From Chloroflexota bacterium (GTDB taxonomy: Bacteria > Chloroflexota > Dehalococcoidia > Lucifugimonadales > UBA3495), in contig JAPOQH010000131.1 in NCBI GenBank assembly GCA_026710825.1, forward strand, positions 38,039-102,038: a stretch of 64,000 nucleotides of DNA, read 5' to 3'. The notes beneath the pieces were generated by a model. It worked only from the letters and a program-made list of their open reading frames with translations, was not told the origin of the DNA and made no database searches. Shown here piece by piece: positions 54,708 through 63,691 of this stretch (position 1 is the stretch's first letter; each line of letters begins with the position of its first letter). The position numbers and the translations under genes are program-made.

Positions 54708-54729
54708 GGGGCGAATAACAATTCGCCCC
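54708..54729. repeat. imperfect copy 3 of the GGGGCGAAT palindrome family
   Basis: Arms 54708-54716 and 54721-54729 flank AACA. It lies between convergent clpX and the formyltransferase gene, as copy 1 lies between other convergent genes. Confidence 0.85.
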
Positions 54730-54822
54730 CATTTCATATCGGTTGCCGCGTGTCACCGGGTGAATCCAACAACGACTGACCCCGGGCGTCGTTACGTCCC
54801 ATCCCGTTTCCTCGTGCGAGGC

Positions 54823-55644
54823 TCAATCCCGGTCCGACGCTATGGCCGTTTCTATCTCGTCGGTCAATGATAGCCCGGCGGCGTGCGTGTCTCCCCAGGG
54901 CTCGCCGTTCGCGTCCAGCGCCTCGCCGGGCCGCACTCTGACCCGACCGTCCGCAACTGCCCCCAGCGTGGCCAATAACAGGTATGGTTCCCGCCGGTAT
55001 CCCTCCGAGCGGATCAACTTGAACAGCCCGTTCTCTTCCCCCTCCTCGGATCGCACGGCCCCCGTGTCCCGCCCCGCCAGCTTCCTGTGTTCGTCGTCGA
55101 ACGCTCCGCCTGTGATGGGCAACTCGCAATGGGATAGCACTGGACCACGGTCGACCTCCTCCGTCGCCATGTGGATCATCGCGCCGGTGCGGGTCGCCCC
55201 GGACGCAATCAACTCCCAGATCACCGACTGCCAGGTTCCGGTCGGCCCGTCGGGGAGGGCTCCGTGAAGGTTCAGCAGCGGGTACGTTCGGCACAATTCA
55301 GAACTGCAAATGAGCATGTATCCCGCCAGAGCGCAAACGTCGGGCTGGTAGGGCTGCAGCAGAGCCATCGCCTCCTGGTCGAACCCGTCGCGGTGCCGCG
55401 ACATCGGACCCCCGCCGTGCTCCCGCCTGTACCGGGAAGATGAGAGCGTAACCAGCGGGAAGCCGTACGACCGGACCAAATCAAAGAACTCGTCCGAGCC
55501 CTCCGCTTCCCCCGGTTCACGGTTGCTGAACACAAACTCGATCCTGGCGTCCAGCTTTTCCGAGGCTATCGCGTCGGCCACGAACCGAAGCAAACCGCGG
55601 GAACCCTCTCCCCGTCCTGTGGAAAACCAGCCTATCCGCAGCAT
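54823..55644 (-). CDS. formyltransferase-fold protein, PurN-like
   Basis: 273 residues. The N-terminal fold begins MLRIGWFSTGRGEGSR; the formyltransferase core has LNLHGALPDGPTGTW near residue 126, matching the N-x-H-P-S-L-L-P catalytic pattern, with Asn and His present. The Asp expected downstream is near VDRGPVL. The C-terminus is longer than in PurN and has no equivalent I recognise. It may transfer formyl from formyl-tetrahydrofolate to a non-purine substrate. Downstream of xseB by about 470 bp. Confidence 0.75.
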   Translation of the reverse strand: MLRIGWFSTGRGEGSRGLLRFVADAIASEKLDARIEFVFSNREPGEAEGSDEFFDLVRSYGFPLVTLSSSRYRREHGGGPMSRHRDGFDQEAMALLQPYQPDVCALAGYMLICSSELCRTYPLLNLHGALPDGPTGTWQSVIWELIASGATRTGAMIHMATEEVDRGPVLSHCELPITGGAFDDEHRKLAGRDTGAVRSEEGEENGLFKLIRSEGYRREPYLLLATLGAVADGRVRVRPGEALDANGEPWGDTHAAGLSLTDEIETAIASDRD

Positions 55645-55782
55645 GACACCAGCCGTATCGCTCTATGCTGCCGCTAAACCCGGCCGACCATGGTGTGCTT
55701 GTCGGACCATGAGGCCATGAACATTCGTCTGCTCAGCTTATCCGGTCTATCCAGCCAGAATGATTCCGCCGCAGGACCGCGC
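55645..55782. other. intergenic region between formyltransferase and xseB genes
   Basis: 138 bp; no gene, RNA or clear signal recognised. Confidence 0.5.
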
Positions 55783-56115
55783 TCAGAACGGAGCGTCATC
55801 CTCGAATAGCGACGGGTCATCCGGGTCGACCGGGGGCGGAAGGTCCCATTCGTCATCATCGTCGTCTGCATCTGCCACTGGAGCAACCGCCGCTCTCCGG
55901 TTTTCACCAATCTGCGTGATGCGAAGCTCGGCCTCGGTCAGTAATTGTTGGCAGCGGTTGGCCAACTCCATTCCCTGGCGATAGAGCGATTCCGCTTCGG
56001 TCAGAGCCAACTCGCCACGCTCCAACTTATCGACGGTTTCCTCCAGCCTCCGGTACGCATCCTCAAAGGACAACCCGTCAAGCTCTTCGTTCCAGCTTTG
56101 GTTGGGCTCTGTCAT
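55783..56115 (-). CDS. xseB: exodeoxyribonuclease VII small subunit
   Basis: Small subunit of the XseAB nuclease that degrades single-stranded DNA. 110 residues from the ATG at 56115; a GTG at 56142 overlapping the xseA stop is an alternative and would give translational coupling. LSFEDAYRRLEETVDKLERGELALTEAESLYRQG at about residues 15-48 is the family core. It carries an unusual C-terminal acidic Asp-rich tail not needed for the fold. Confidence 0.9.
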   Translation of the reverse strand: MTEPNQSWNEELDGLSFEDAYRRLEETVDKLERGELALTEAESLYRQGMELANRCQQLLTEAELRITQIGENRRAAVAPVADADDDDDEWDLPPPVDPDDPSLFEDDAPF

Positions 56116-56138
56116 GATCGGGTGACCGGGACCGCAGG

Positions 56139-57473
56139 TCACAGCAACGGCCGCATCGCCGTGGGGGTGTCTTGCGCGGCGCGTCGACGGCGCGATCCTC
56201 GGGTCGCCGGCTTGGAGTGATTGGTTCCGTTGTCAGCACCCGAGTCCGCTGTCGAATTGTCCGGGGAAACATTGGCGCCGGTGGCATCAGTTCCAGCGAC
56301 CGCCTGCATCACGCCGCCGCTCAGCTTGATATCCAGCAAATCGCCGTTGCCCGCCTGCTCCGGACTCGTCAGCACACTGGCTTCGCGCGCCAGGCTCACC
56401 ACGGCGTATCCGCGCCTCAGTGTGGCCGCCGGATCCAGCGCCGATAGTTTTGCCTGCTGCGCTTCCAGCCCCCGTTGCAACCGGTCCTTGTGGCGGGTCA
56501 TTGCTGCTGTGGCCCGGTCCGTCAATCCGTCGATCTGTCGCATCCGGACCGCAACATCCGGCCCTCGTCGTTGCAATCGATGACGCTGCAGTTCCAATTC
56601 GTTGCGTCGCCGGTCGAGGTCGCCCAGCATCATCGTGGTCAAGTGCTGCCCCGCTGCAAAGACGTTGGCCAGAAGCTGCCGTCGGTCCGGTGTCGTCAAC
56701 TCGGCCGCCGCCGATGGTGTCGGCGCCCGTTGATCGGCCACGTCGTCGGCTATCGTGTGATCGGTTTCGTGGCCCACTCCCGAAACCACCGGGATCCCGC
56801 TTCCGAAGATTGCCCGAGCCACCTCCTCGGCGTTGAAACACCAGAGGTCCTCCAGCGATCCGCCCCCGCGGGCCACGATTATCACGTCGGACCGGCCCTC
56901 TTCATTCAACTGCCTGATCGCCTCCGCGATCTGCCCGCCGGCCGTGTCACCTTGCACTGCCGTGGGCGACAGCCTCAATTCTGCCAGCGGATACCGACGC
57001 CTCACCACGTTCTGAATGTCCTGCCAAACCGCTCCGTTCGGGGACGTCACCACGCCGATCACCGTGGGAAATACCGGCAGCGGTCGTTTTCGCGATGCCT
57101 CGAACAGCCCTTCCGCCGCCAGTTGCTGCTTGAGTCTCGCCAATTCCAGGGCCAGCGCCCCCTCTCCAACGGGGATAACTGCGGCGACCTGCATGTTGGC
57201 TTCGCCGTACGGAGGGTAGAACGTGAAGTTTCCGCCGGCCAGCACCTCCTGGCCTTCCTCAAGGTACTCCTGGCCCGACCGCCCGCGGAACATCACGCAA
57301 CGGATCGTGCTCCCGTCCTCGCGGAGGCTGAAGTACGAATGTCCCGACGCCACCGTGCGCAGGTTGGCAACTTCTCCCTGCACCGTCAGCCGCGACAGCA
57401 ACCCGTCCGACTCAAGCTTTTCCTTGAGGTAACTGGCCACCTGGCCGACCGAGTAAACTACGGGCGAAAGCAT
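56139..57473 (-). CDS. xseA: exodeoxyribonuclease VII large subunit
   Basis: 444 residues. An N-terminal OB domain with LTVQGEVANLRTVASGHSYFSLRE binds single-stranded DNA; the catalytic domain contains VVTSPNGAVWQDI and VIIVARGGGSLEDLWCFNAEEVA near residue 198, and GHETDHTIADDVADQRAPTPSAAAEL. The C-terminus is a coiled coil with an extra polar Thr/Asn/Ser-rich tail. With xseB it participates in mismatch repair and recombination. The start at 57473 is unremarkable. Confidence 0.95.
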   Translation of the reverse strand: MLSPVVYSVGQVASYLKEKLESDGLLSRLTVQGEVANLRTVASGHSYFSLREDGSTIRCVMFRGRSGQEYLEEGQEVLAGGNFTFYPPYGEANMQVAAVIPVGEGALALELARLKQQLAAEGLFEASRKRPLPVFPTVIGVVTSPNGAVWQDIQNVVRRRYPLAELRLSPTAVQGDTAGGQIAEAIRQLNEEGRSDVIIVARGGGSLEDLWCFNAEEVARAIFGSGIPVVSGVGHETDHTIADDVADQRAPTPSAAAELTTPDRRQLLANVFAAGQHLTTMMLGDLDRRRNELELQRHRLQRRGPDVAVRMRQIDGLTDRATAAMTRHKDRLQRGLEAQQAKLSALDPAATLRRGYAVVSLAREASVLTSPEQAGNGDLLDIKLSGGVMQAVAGTDATGANVSPDNSTADSGADNGTNHSKPATRGSRRRRAAQDTPTAMRPLL

Positions 57474-57697
57474 ACGTCTCGTTTGGTCGTCCCTTGATTA
57501 GTGCTTGCCAGTCGGCACATTGAACGCTCGTATGGCCGGTCTATGGTTCCCCGCGCCGGTCGTTCGTGGACCTGCTCCGCTTCTATAGGTCATGCCTGCG
57601 CGAGCAGGAACTCAGAAATGTCCAGCTTGATGACCCGGTCGAGCGCCCCCGTATGAAGACGCCCAGTGAACCATCCCGAACGGTACCCTGAGCGTTG
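57474..57697. other. region between xseA and efp
   Basis: About 220 bp. It holds a weak inverted repeat (CCTGCTC at 57571-57577 with GAGCAGG at 57602-57608) and an in-frame extension of efp that is open for 35 codons after the stop, which is compatible with chance. Nothing more was recognised. Confidence 0.5.
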
Positions 57698-58264
57698 CTA
57701 CGAGACCCGCTCGGAATAGGTCGCGTTCCGCGTGTCCACCTTGACCACAGTGCCCGGCGTGATGAACATGGGCACGGTAATCTGCAGGCCGGTCTCCAGG
57801 GTGGCCGGCTTGTTGCCGCCCTGCGCGGTGTTGCCCTTGAAAGCCGGCGGCGTGTCCACCACCTCCAGCTCCACGTGGATCGGAAGGTTCACGTTGATCG
57901 CCGAACCCTTATAGAACACCACCTCTACCATCATGTTCTCTTTCAGGTAGTCCAGCGTGCTCCCCAGTTGCTCGCTCGTCAATTCGTGCTGGTCGAAGGT
58001 CTCCTGGTCCATGAAATAATAGTGGGACCCGTCGGTGTACAGGTACTGAGTCTCCCGGTTGTCCACCTCGGCCAGGCTGAAACCGGTGTCGTAACGCTGG
58101 AAGGTACGTTCCACCACCGACCCGCTGATCAGGTTCCGCATCTTGATCCGGGTAACCGGGGCGCGCTGCTGCATCTTGTGCCGCTCGTAGTCCATGACCT
58201 GCCAGGGCTGGTTATCCAGCTCGATCACCATGCCCTTGTTGAGGTCGCCAAAGTTGATGCTCAT
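57698..58264 (-). CDS. efp: elongation factor P
   Basis: Relieves ribosome stalling at polyproline. 188 residues, three beta-barrel domains. Aligning with E. coli EF-P (from memory), the position of the modified Lys34 is Gln33 here, in KMQQRAP; Arg34 is next to it. The domain II and III motifs, for example YLYTDGSHYYFMDQETFDQ and VDTRNATYSERVS, are well kept and the C-terminus aligns end to end. The modification system is therefore uncertain. Confidence 0.95.
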   Translation of the reverse strand: MSINFGDLNKGMVIELDNQPWQVMDYERHKMQQRAPVTRIKMRNLISGSVVERTFQRYDTGFSLAEVDNRETQYLYTDGSHYYFMDQETFDQHELTSEQLGSTLDYLKENMMVEVVFYKGSAINVNLPIHVELEVVDTPPAFKGNTAQGGNKPATLETGLQITVPMFITPGTVVKVDTRNATYSERVS

Positions 58265-58279
58265 CCTAGGTATCCCCTT

Positions 58280-58738
58280 CTATGTCGCTTGCTCTGCCGC
58301 GTCGTCGCCGATAATCCCGGCCAGTGCTTCCAGTGCAGCAGTATAGCCCCTCCATCCCAGACCGGCAATTTGGCCGCGCGCGGTATCCGCCAGCACCGAG
58401 TGTCGCCGCCACGATTCCCGCGCGTGTATGTTGCTCAGATGCACCTCCACCACGGGAACACCGGCATCCGTCAGGGCGTCCTTGAGGGAAAGCCCGTAGT
58501 GAGTCAGCGCGCCCGCGTTGATCACCACGCCGTCGATTCCGTCGGCCCGCTCCTGCAGATGGTCGATCAGCGCTCCTTCGTGGTTGGACTGAAAAAACTC
58601 CACCGCAACCCCCAATACCGTGGCCCGCTCTCCGATGCGCCGGTTGATCTCGTCCAGCGTCAGCGTCCCGTAGTGGTGTCGGTCCCGCCGACCCAGCGCG
58701 TTCAGGTTAGGACCGTGCAGTACTAGGATCGTGACCAT
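58280..58738 (-). CDS. aroQ: type II 3-dehydroquinate dehydratase
   Basis: Third step of the shikimate pathway. 152 residues, dodecameric family: LVLHGPNLNALGRRDRHHYG at the N-terminus contains the flexible-lid motif with Arg and Tyr; the middle has VVINAGALTHYGLSLKDAL, and the final VPVVEVHLSNIHARE is diagnostic. It overlaps the 3' end of the xer gene by 32 bases. It provides chorismate, the substrate of TrpE. Confidence 0.96.
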   Translation of the reverse strand: MVTILVLHGPNLNALGRRDRHHYGTLTLDEINRRIGERATVLGVAVEFFQSNHEGALIDHLQERADGIDGVVINAGALTHYGLSLKDALTDAGVPVVEVHLSNIHARESWRRHSVLADTARGQIAGLGWRGYTAALEALAGIIGDDAAEQAT

Positions 58739-59765
58739 CTTCCGCCGCCTCGCTATCCGAACTTTCGCCGTCCTGTCCCGCCAAGGGGTGGAAGCTCAGG
58801 TACGCCCGCCGGGCCTCCTGCTTGGTAATGTGCGTGTACATCTGCGTCGTCGATACGCTGCTGTGCCCCAGCAGATCCTGGATCACTCGAAGGTCGGCGT
58901 CACCCTCCAGCATGTGGCTGGCGAAACTGTGCCGCAGGGTATGCGGGTGGATCCCTTCCTTCAGACCCGCGCGCGCCGCGTAATTGCTTACGATCTTCTC
59001 GATGCTGCGACGGGACAACCGGCCGCCGTACCGGTTGACGAAAAGCGGCTCATCATTGTCCGCGCCGGCAACCAGATGCGGTCGCCCGTCGCTCAGGTAG
59101 TTGCCCAGCGCCGCTTCCGCCGGCTCACCGTAGAGGGTCCAGCGCTCCTTGTTGCCCTTCCCTCTCACCAGGATCTCGCGACGTTCCTTGTACACGTCGC
59201 CCAGATCCATCCCCTCGATTTCTGCCAACCGTACGCCGCACGCGTAAAGCACTTCCAGAATTGCCCGGTCTCTCAATCCCGTCGGCGTGTCGTCGTCGGG
59301 CGCGTCCAGCAACCGCGTCGCCTCCTTCTTGCCCAGGAAGCTCGGCAGAGGCTTCTCTACCTTTACCGGAAAGGACCTCGCGGACGGTACCGGAGTGGAT
59401 TTGAACCAACCCTCCTGAACCAGGAAGTTGTAGAACGTCCTCAGCGCGGTCAGCTTCCGCACGATGCTGACCCGCGCGTATCCCTTGGGTCGCTCTCCAT
59501 CCGTCCGGCCTTCGGTCGCCAGGTAGGCCACGTACCCCCTGAGCATCTGGCGGTCCATGTCCGACAAACCCATTCCCTTGCGCTGGCAGTAACTCAGGAA
59601 AGTATGCAGGTCGTCCAGATATATACGCCGGGTGTTGTCCGACAGCGACCGCTGGCCCGTCAGATACCGTCCGTACCGCTCGAGCAGGTCCGGTGTGGCC
59701 GGCCCGCACTCGCGCTCAAGCCCGCTCCGATCCTCTGTGATCACACCACTGGCTATCGTTGACAT
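58707..59765 (-). CDS. XerC/XerD-type tyrosine recombinase
   Basis: 352 residues. Core-binding domain (about residues 27-112) followed by the catalytic domain with VLYACGVRLAEI (first Arg), HPHTLRHSFASHML (His/Arg), LLGHSSVSTTQMYTHI (His and the Tyr nucleophile). Probably resolves chromosome dimers at dif. It lies downstream of topA, as in several Gram-positive genomes. The sequence does not tell XerC from XerD. Confidence 0.9.
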   Translation of the reverse strand: MSTIASGVITEDRSGLERECGPATPDLLERYGRYLTGQRSLSDNTRRIYLDDLHTFLSYCQRKGMGLSDMDRQMLRGYVAYLATEGRTDGERPKGYARVSIVRKLTALRTFYNFLVQEGWFKSTPVPSARSFPVKVEKPLPSFLGKKEATRLLDAPDDDTPTGLRDRAILEVLYACGVRLAEIEGMDLGDVYKERREILVRGKGNKERWTLYGEPAEAALGNYLSDGRPHLVAGADNDEPLFVNRYGGRLSRRSIEKIVSNYAARAGLKEGIHPHTLRHSFASHMLEGDADLRVIQDLLGHSSVSTTQMYTHITKQEARRAYLSFHPLAGQDGESSDSEAAEDGHDPSTARS

Positions 59766-59953
59766 ACCGGCATTCTACGCTGACGCTGCTGCTGGCGCCG
59801 GAATCCGGAGCGTCCTGTATCGGGCAATTCTGGACCAGGCAAAACTCGATGCGAGCGTCTGAATCCACCTTCGAGACAGCACCGAAACGACCGATTTATG
59901 CCAATGATTTCGCCTTGGCGCGGAATCCGGCTGACCCTGACAACCCGCGTGCG

Positions 59954-62395
59954 CTAGTCGCCGACGGTTGCCAGCTCCGGTTCGGGCGCATTCTGCGTCG
60001 GCTCCGGCTCCACCGCTGGCGGGTCGCCCTTCCACTTGCAGACTGAGCACGCCGCCTTCCCCCGCGCCCGCGTCACCAGCATTCCCTCACACTCCGGGCA
60101 CGGCATCGGCAGCGGTTCCGTGTTCACCAGGAAATCGCACTTCGGATAGTTGGCGCATCCCCAGAACGGCCGCCCAGATTTTCGGGACCGGCGTTCCACC
60201 AGGTCGCCGCCGCACTTGGGGCAGGGCACCCCGCTGCTCTTGACTATGTTCCGGCGGTTGTCGCAGGGATTGTCCTCTGCGTTGTAGCCTGTGCAGGCCA
60301 GGAACCGCCCGAATCGACCCGTCTTGATCACCATGGGACGTTCGCACTTCTCGCAGATCTCGTCCGTCTCTTCGTCCGGCGGCCGTTCCTGGTTGTTGCG
60401 CATATTCCTGATGTTCTGACATTCAGGATAGCCGGTGCAGGCGAGAAAACGGCCAAATCGTCCCATCTTCATCGTCATCAGCTGCCCGCACTTGTCGCAT
60501 ACCGGGGAGAATTCCTTCTCGGCCTCGTTCACCGCCTGGTGGAAGGGCCCGTAGAATTCCCGCAGCATGGGCACCCATTCCAGCTCGCCCTGCGCCACGC
60601 TGTCCAGGTCTTCCTCCATTCGGGCCGTGAAGTTCATGTCCATCACGTCCGAGAAGTGTTCCTTCAAAAGGTCAGTGACCGTGCAACCCAGCTCAGTGGG
60701 TTGCAGCCTCCGCTGCTCACGCTCCACATACTCCCGCTCGACCAACGTCGCGATGGTCGGCGCGTACGTACTGGGTCGCCCGATGCCCTTGTCCTCCATC
60801 TCCTTGATCAGAGTGGCTTCGGTGAACCTTGGAGGCGGTTGGGTGAAATGCTGGTTCGCTTTCAACTCCTGGTTGGTCAGCCCGTCGCCAGCCTCCAACT
60901 CGGGCAGCGCTCCTTCCTCACCGCCGCCAGCGTCGTCCCTGCCCTCCATGTAAACTGCGCGGAACCCGGGAAACTTCAGCACTGAGCCCGTCGCCCGGAA
61001 CCTGAAAACGCTGTCGGACGGACTGGCGCAGTTCGCGTCGATCTGCACCGTGGTCGCCTCCAGCAACGCGTCCGCCATCTGGCTCGCAACCATGCGCTCC
61101 CAGATCAGCGTGTACAGCCGCAACTGGTCCCGGTCCAGGTACGCCGCCATAGCCTGCGGCGTACGCCCGATGGACGTGGGACGGATCGCTTCGTGCGCTT
61201 CCTGGGCGTTCTTGCTCCGGGTACGGTAGGTACGCGGTTTGTCCGGCGTGTACTCTTTGCCGTACCGCTGGCGGATGTATTCCCTCGTTTCCCGCACCGC
61301 CGTCTCGGCCACATTCACGCTGTCGGTACGCATGTAGGTGATGAGCCCCATGGATCCTTCGGTTCCAACGTTGAGGCCTTCGTACAACTGCTGCGCCAGC
61401 GCCATGGTGCGTTGGGCGGTAAATCGCAATTTGCGGCCCGCGTCCTGTTGCAGCGTGCTGGTGATGAAAGGAGGCGCCGGCCGTTGCCGCCTCGGCTTTT
61501 TCTCCACACTTTCGACCGTGTATGACGCGCCCTTTAGCTCGGATTCGAGGCCTCGCGCCGTGTCCCCATCCGGAATCGACATCTTGCGCCGCGCGCCTTT
61601 GCGCGAGTGCAGTGTCGCGGTGAAGGTGTTGGGATTCGCCGGCGCGTCGGCGCTCTTGAACAGGTCCGCTTCCAGCGACCACCACTCTTCGGGCACGAAC
61701 GCGGCTATCTCCCGCTCCCGCTCTACTATCATCCGCAGCGCCACGGATTGAACCCGACCCGCTGATAGTCCCAACTGCACCTTCAGCCACAGCAACGGGC
61801 TGATCTCGTACCCAACCAACCGGTCCAGTATCCGCCGGGCCTGCTGCGCGTTGACCAACTCCATGTCGATCTCGCGGGGATGCTCAAACGCCTCTTCCAC
61901 CGCCTGCTTGGTGATCTCGTGAAACACCACGCGTTTCGGCGGATTGGCGTTCTTGTCCCAGCCTGCCGCCGCCTGCAGGTGCCAGGATATCGCCTCACCC
62001 TCGCGGTCGGGGTCGGTCGCCAGGAATATGTCGGACGCCTTGGCTCCGGCCTCCTTGAGGCCTTTCACCAGGTCCCGCTTGTCCTTCATCGTCAGGTATT
62101 TGGGCTCGAACTCCTCGTCGGTGTTCACGCCCAAGGTCGATTTGGGCAGGTCTCGGACGTGCCCCATCGACGCCGCCACAACGTACCGGTTGCCCAGGAT
62201 CTGCCCCACCGTTCGCGCCTTCGCCGGCGACTCAACGATCACCAACCGCTTGCCGGCGGCTGACGGCACGCCAGACCGGGCACGCGTCGAGGCGGCTTTG
62301 GTCTTGCTGCTGGAGCGCGCCGCGCCTTTGGTGCTTTTGGATCTGGCGGACGTTTTCCCGGTTGTCTTGCTTCGTGTACCGGTCTTGGGCGGCAT
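59954..62395 (-). CDS. topA: DNA topoisomerase I
   Basis: Relaxes negative supercoils. 813 residues. Residues 1-48 are a basic, Lys/Ser/Thr/Arg-rich tail. The TOPRIM domain starts KRLVIVESPAKAR near residue 49 and includes LATDPDREGEAISWHL. The active-site region is SMGLITYMRTDSVNV with Tyr. The C-terminus has four zinc-ribbon-like modules; the first three are CDKCG, CEKCE and CPKCG types, and the last is CPECEG...CSVCKW. Follows dprA by 36 bp. Confidence 0.96.
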   Translation of the reverse strand: MPPKTGTRSKTTGKTSARSKSTKGAARSSSKTKAASTRARSGVPSAAGKRLVIVESPAKARTVGQILGNRYVVAASMGHVRDLPKSTLGVNTDEEFEPKYLTMKDKRDLVKGLKEAGAKASDIFLATDPDREGEAISWHLQAAAGWDKNANPPKRVVFHEITKQAVEEAFEHPREIDMELVNAQQARRILDRLVGYEISPLLWLKVQLGLSAGRVQSVALRMIVEREREIAAFVPEEWWSLEADLFKSADAPANPNTFTATLHSRKGARRKMSIPDGDTARGLESELKGASYTVESVEKKPRRQRPAPPFITSTLQQDAGRKLRFTAQRTMALAQQLYEGLNVGTEGSMGLITYMRTDSVNVAETAVRETREYIRQRYGKEYTPDKPRTYRTRSKNAQEAHEAIRPTSIGRTPQAMAAYLDRDQLRLYTLIWERMVASQMADALLEATTVQIDANCASPSDSVFRFRATGSVLKFPGFRAVYMEGRDDAGGGEEGALPELEAGDGLTNQELKANQHFTQPPPRFTEATLIKEMEDKGIGRPSTYAPTIATLVEREYVEREQRRLQPTELGCTVTDLLKEHFSDVMDMNFTARMEEDLDSVAQGELEWVPMLREFYGPFHQAVNEAEKEFSPVCDKCGQLMTMKMGRFGRFLACTGYPECQNIRNMRNNQERPPDEETDEICEKCERPMVIKTGRFGRFLACTGYNAEDNPCDNRRNIVKSSGVPCPKCGGDLVERRSRKSGRPFWGCANYPKCDFLVNTEPLPMPCPECEGMLVTRARGKAACSVCKWKGDPPAVEPEPTQNAPEPELATVGD

Positions 62396-62431
62396 TGGGT
62401 CAGTTTGTCTCCGATTGTTTTTGTATCTCGA

Positions 62432-63637
62432 TCAGGGTAGTTGATAATGCATCATACCAGCCTGCAAAACCAGTCCCTTGATCTCCAACATGGTCAAAAG
62501 GCCGCTGATTTCGGTGATAGGGCGGCCCGTCAACCTGGCCAGATCGTCAATGTGCGTCGGTTCCCTGTTGATGTGTCGGAGCAGATCAGATTCATCGGGG
62601 TCATCTGACGCTGGCGACGGCGTAACCCCCTCTGTCCATCCATCCTCAACAAGTGTCGTCGCGCCGGCCTGGTTGCCGAACTCTTCGCCAGGGTTGGATC
62701 GTTCCCCGTCCTTGTTGCCAAAGGACATGGGGATCTGCCGCACGGCGGTGTCCAGACCGATCTCCACTAATATATCACTAACGTCGCACACTAACTTCGC
62801 CCCTTCGCGGATTAACCGGTTGGTCAGTTTGCTGGCGTCCGAATATATGCTGCCCGGTACGCAGAAAATTTCACGGTTCTGCTCCAGGGCGTGGTACACC
62901 GTCCAACGTGTCCCGCTGGTCTCGCTCGCCTCAGTGATCAGCGTCCCCAGCGTCATCCCGCTGATGATCCGGTTCCGTCGGGGAAAATTCGACGCCTCCG
63001 GCCTGGTCCCCAGCGGAAACTCGCTCACCAACGCTCCGCCCTCGGCCACGATTCGCTCCGCCAACCGCCGGTTTTCCCTGGGGTACACCGTATCCAACCC
63101 GTTGCCGAGCACCGCGATCGTTCGGCCTCCCGCGTCCAGCGTTGCTTTGTGAGCCCGCGCGTCAACGCCCAGCGCCAACCCGCTGACCACCGCCACGCCT
63201 CGAACCGCCAACTCAGTGCACAACTCGGCCGTCACTCGGTATCCGTACTCCGTAGGCCTCCTGGTGCCCACCACCGCTACCGAGGTCTCATCGTCGGGAT
63301 GCAATGTGCCTCGGCAAAACAGAACCGGCGGAGCGTCCACGACCTCTTTTAATCGACGTGGATACTCCTCATCGTGCCACGTCAACGCCTTGACTCCGCA
63401 ACTCGCCAGCCGGTCCAGTTCTTGGTCAGGGTCGATTTTTTCGCGACCCTCCACGATCGCCTTGACCACGCCGCCTCCGATGCCCGCGGCCCGCAATTCC
63501 CGTTGTGGCGCCTTCCAGGCCAGTTCCAGATCGCCGCCGAAATGCGATTCCAGCAAACGGAATCTCGCGGCGCCCAGGCCCGGGGTCTGGCTCAACGCGA
63601 TCCAATATCCTATTGAAAATGCAGGGCTCGTAATCAC
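62432..63637 (-). CDS. dprA: DNA-processing protein DprA/Smf
   Basis: Loads RecA on incoming single-stranded DNA during transformation. About 401 residues from the GTG at 63637, where family similarity begins (SIGYWIALSQTPGLG); an ATG at 63691 gives an unsupported extension. The Rossmann core includes VAVVGTRRPTEYGYRV, AVVSGLALGVDARAHKATLDAGGRTIAVLGNG and RNRIISGMTLGTLITEA. The C-terminal winged-helix segment begins around DESDLLRHINREPTH. Head of the dprA-topA-xer run. Confidence 0.93.
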   Translation of the reverse strand: MITSPAFSIGYWIALSQTPGLGAARFRLLESHFGGDLELAWKAPQRELRAAGIGGGVVKAIVEGREKIDPDQELDRLASCGVKALTWHDEEYPRRLKEVVDAPPVLFCRGTLHPDDETSVAVVGTRRPTEYGYRVTAELCTELAVRGVAVVSGLALGVDARAHKATLDAGGRTIAVLGNGLDTVYPRENRRLAERIVAEGGALVSEFPLGTRPEASNFPRRNRIISGMTLGTLITEASETSGTRWTVYHALEQNREIFCVPGSIYSDASKLTNRLIREGAKLVCDVSDILVEIGLDTAVRQIPMSFGNKDGERSNPGEEFGNQAGATTLVEDGWTEGVTPSPASDDPDESDLLRHINREPTHIDDLARLTGRPITEISGLLTMLEIKGLVLQAGMMHYQLP

Positions 63638-63691
63638 GGCGCGGATTCTATCACAGGGAAAATGTTCGGAACAACGAGCAAATGTCATCAA

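Noticed and set aside
57590..57697. 35-codon in-frame extension after the efp TAG
   Set aside because: EF-P already ends at its normal length; 35 open codons are not unlikely at this GC content.
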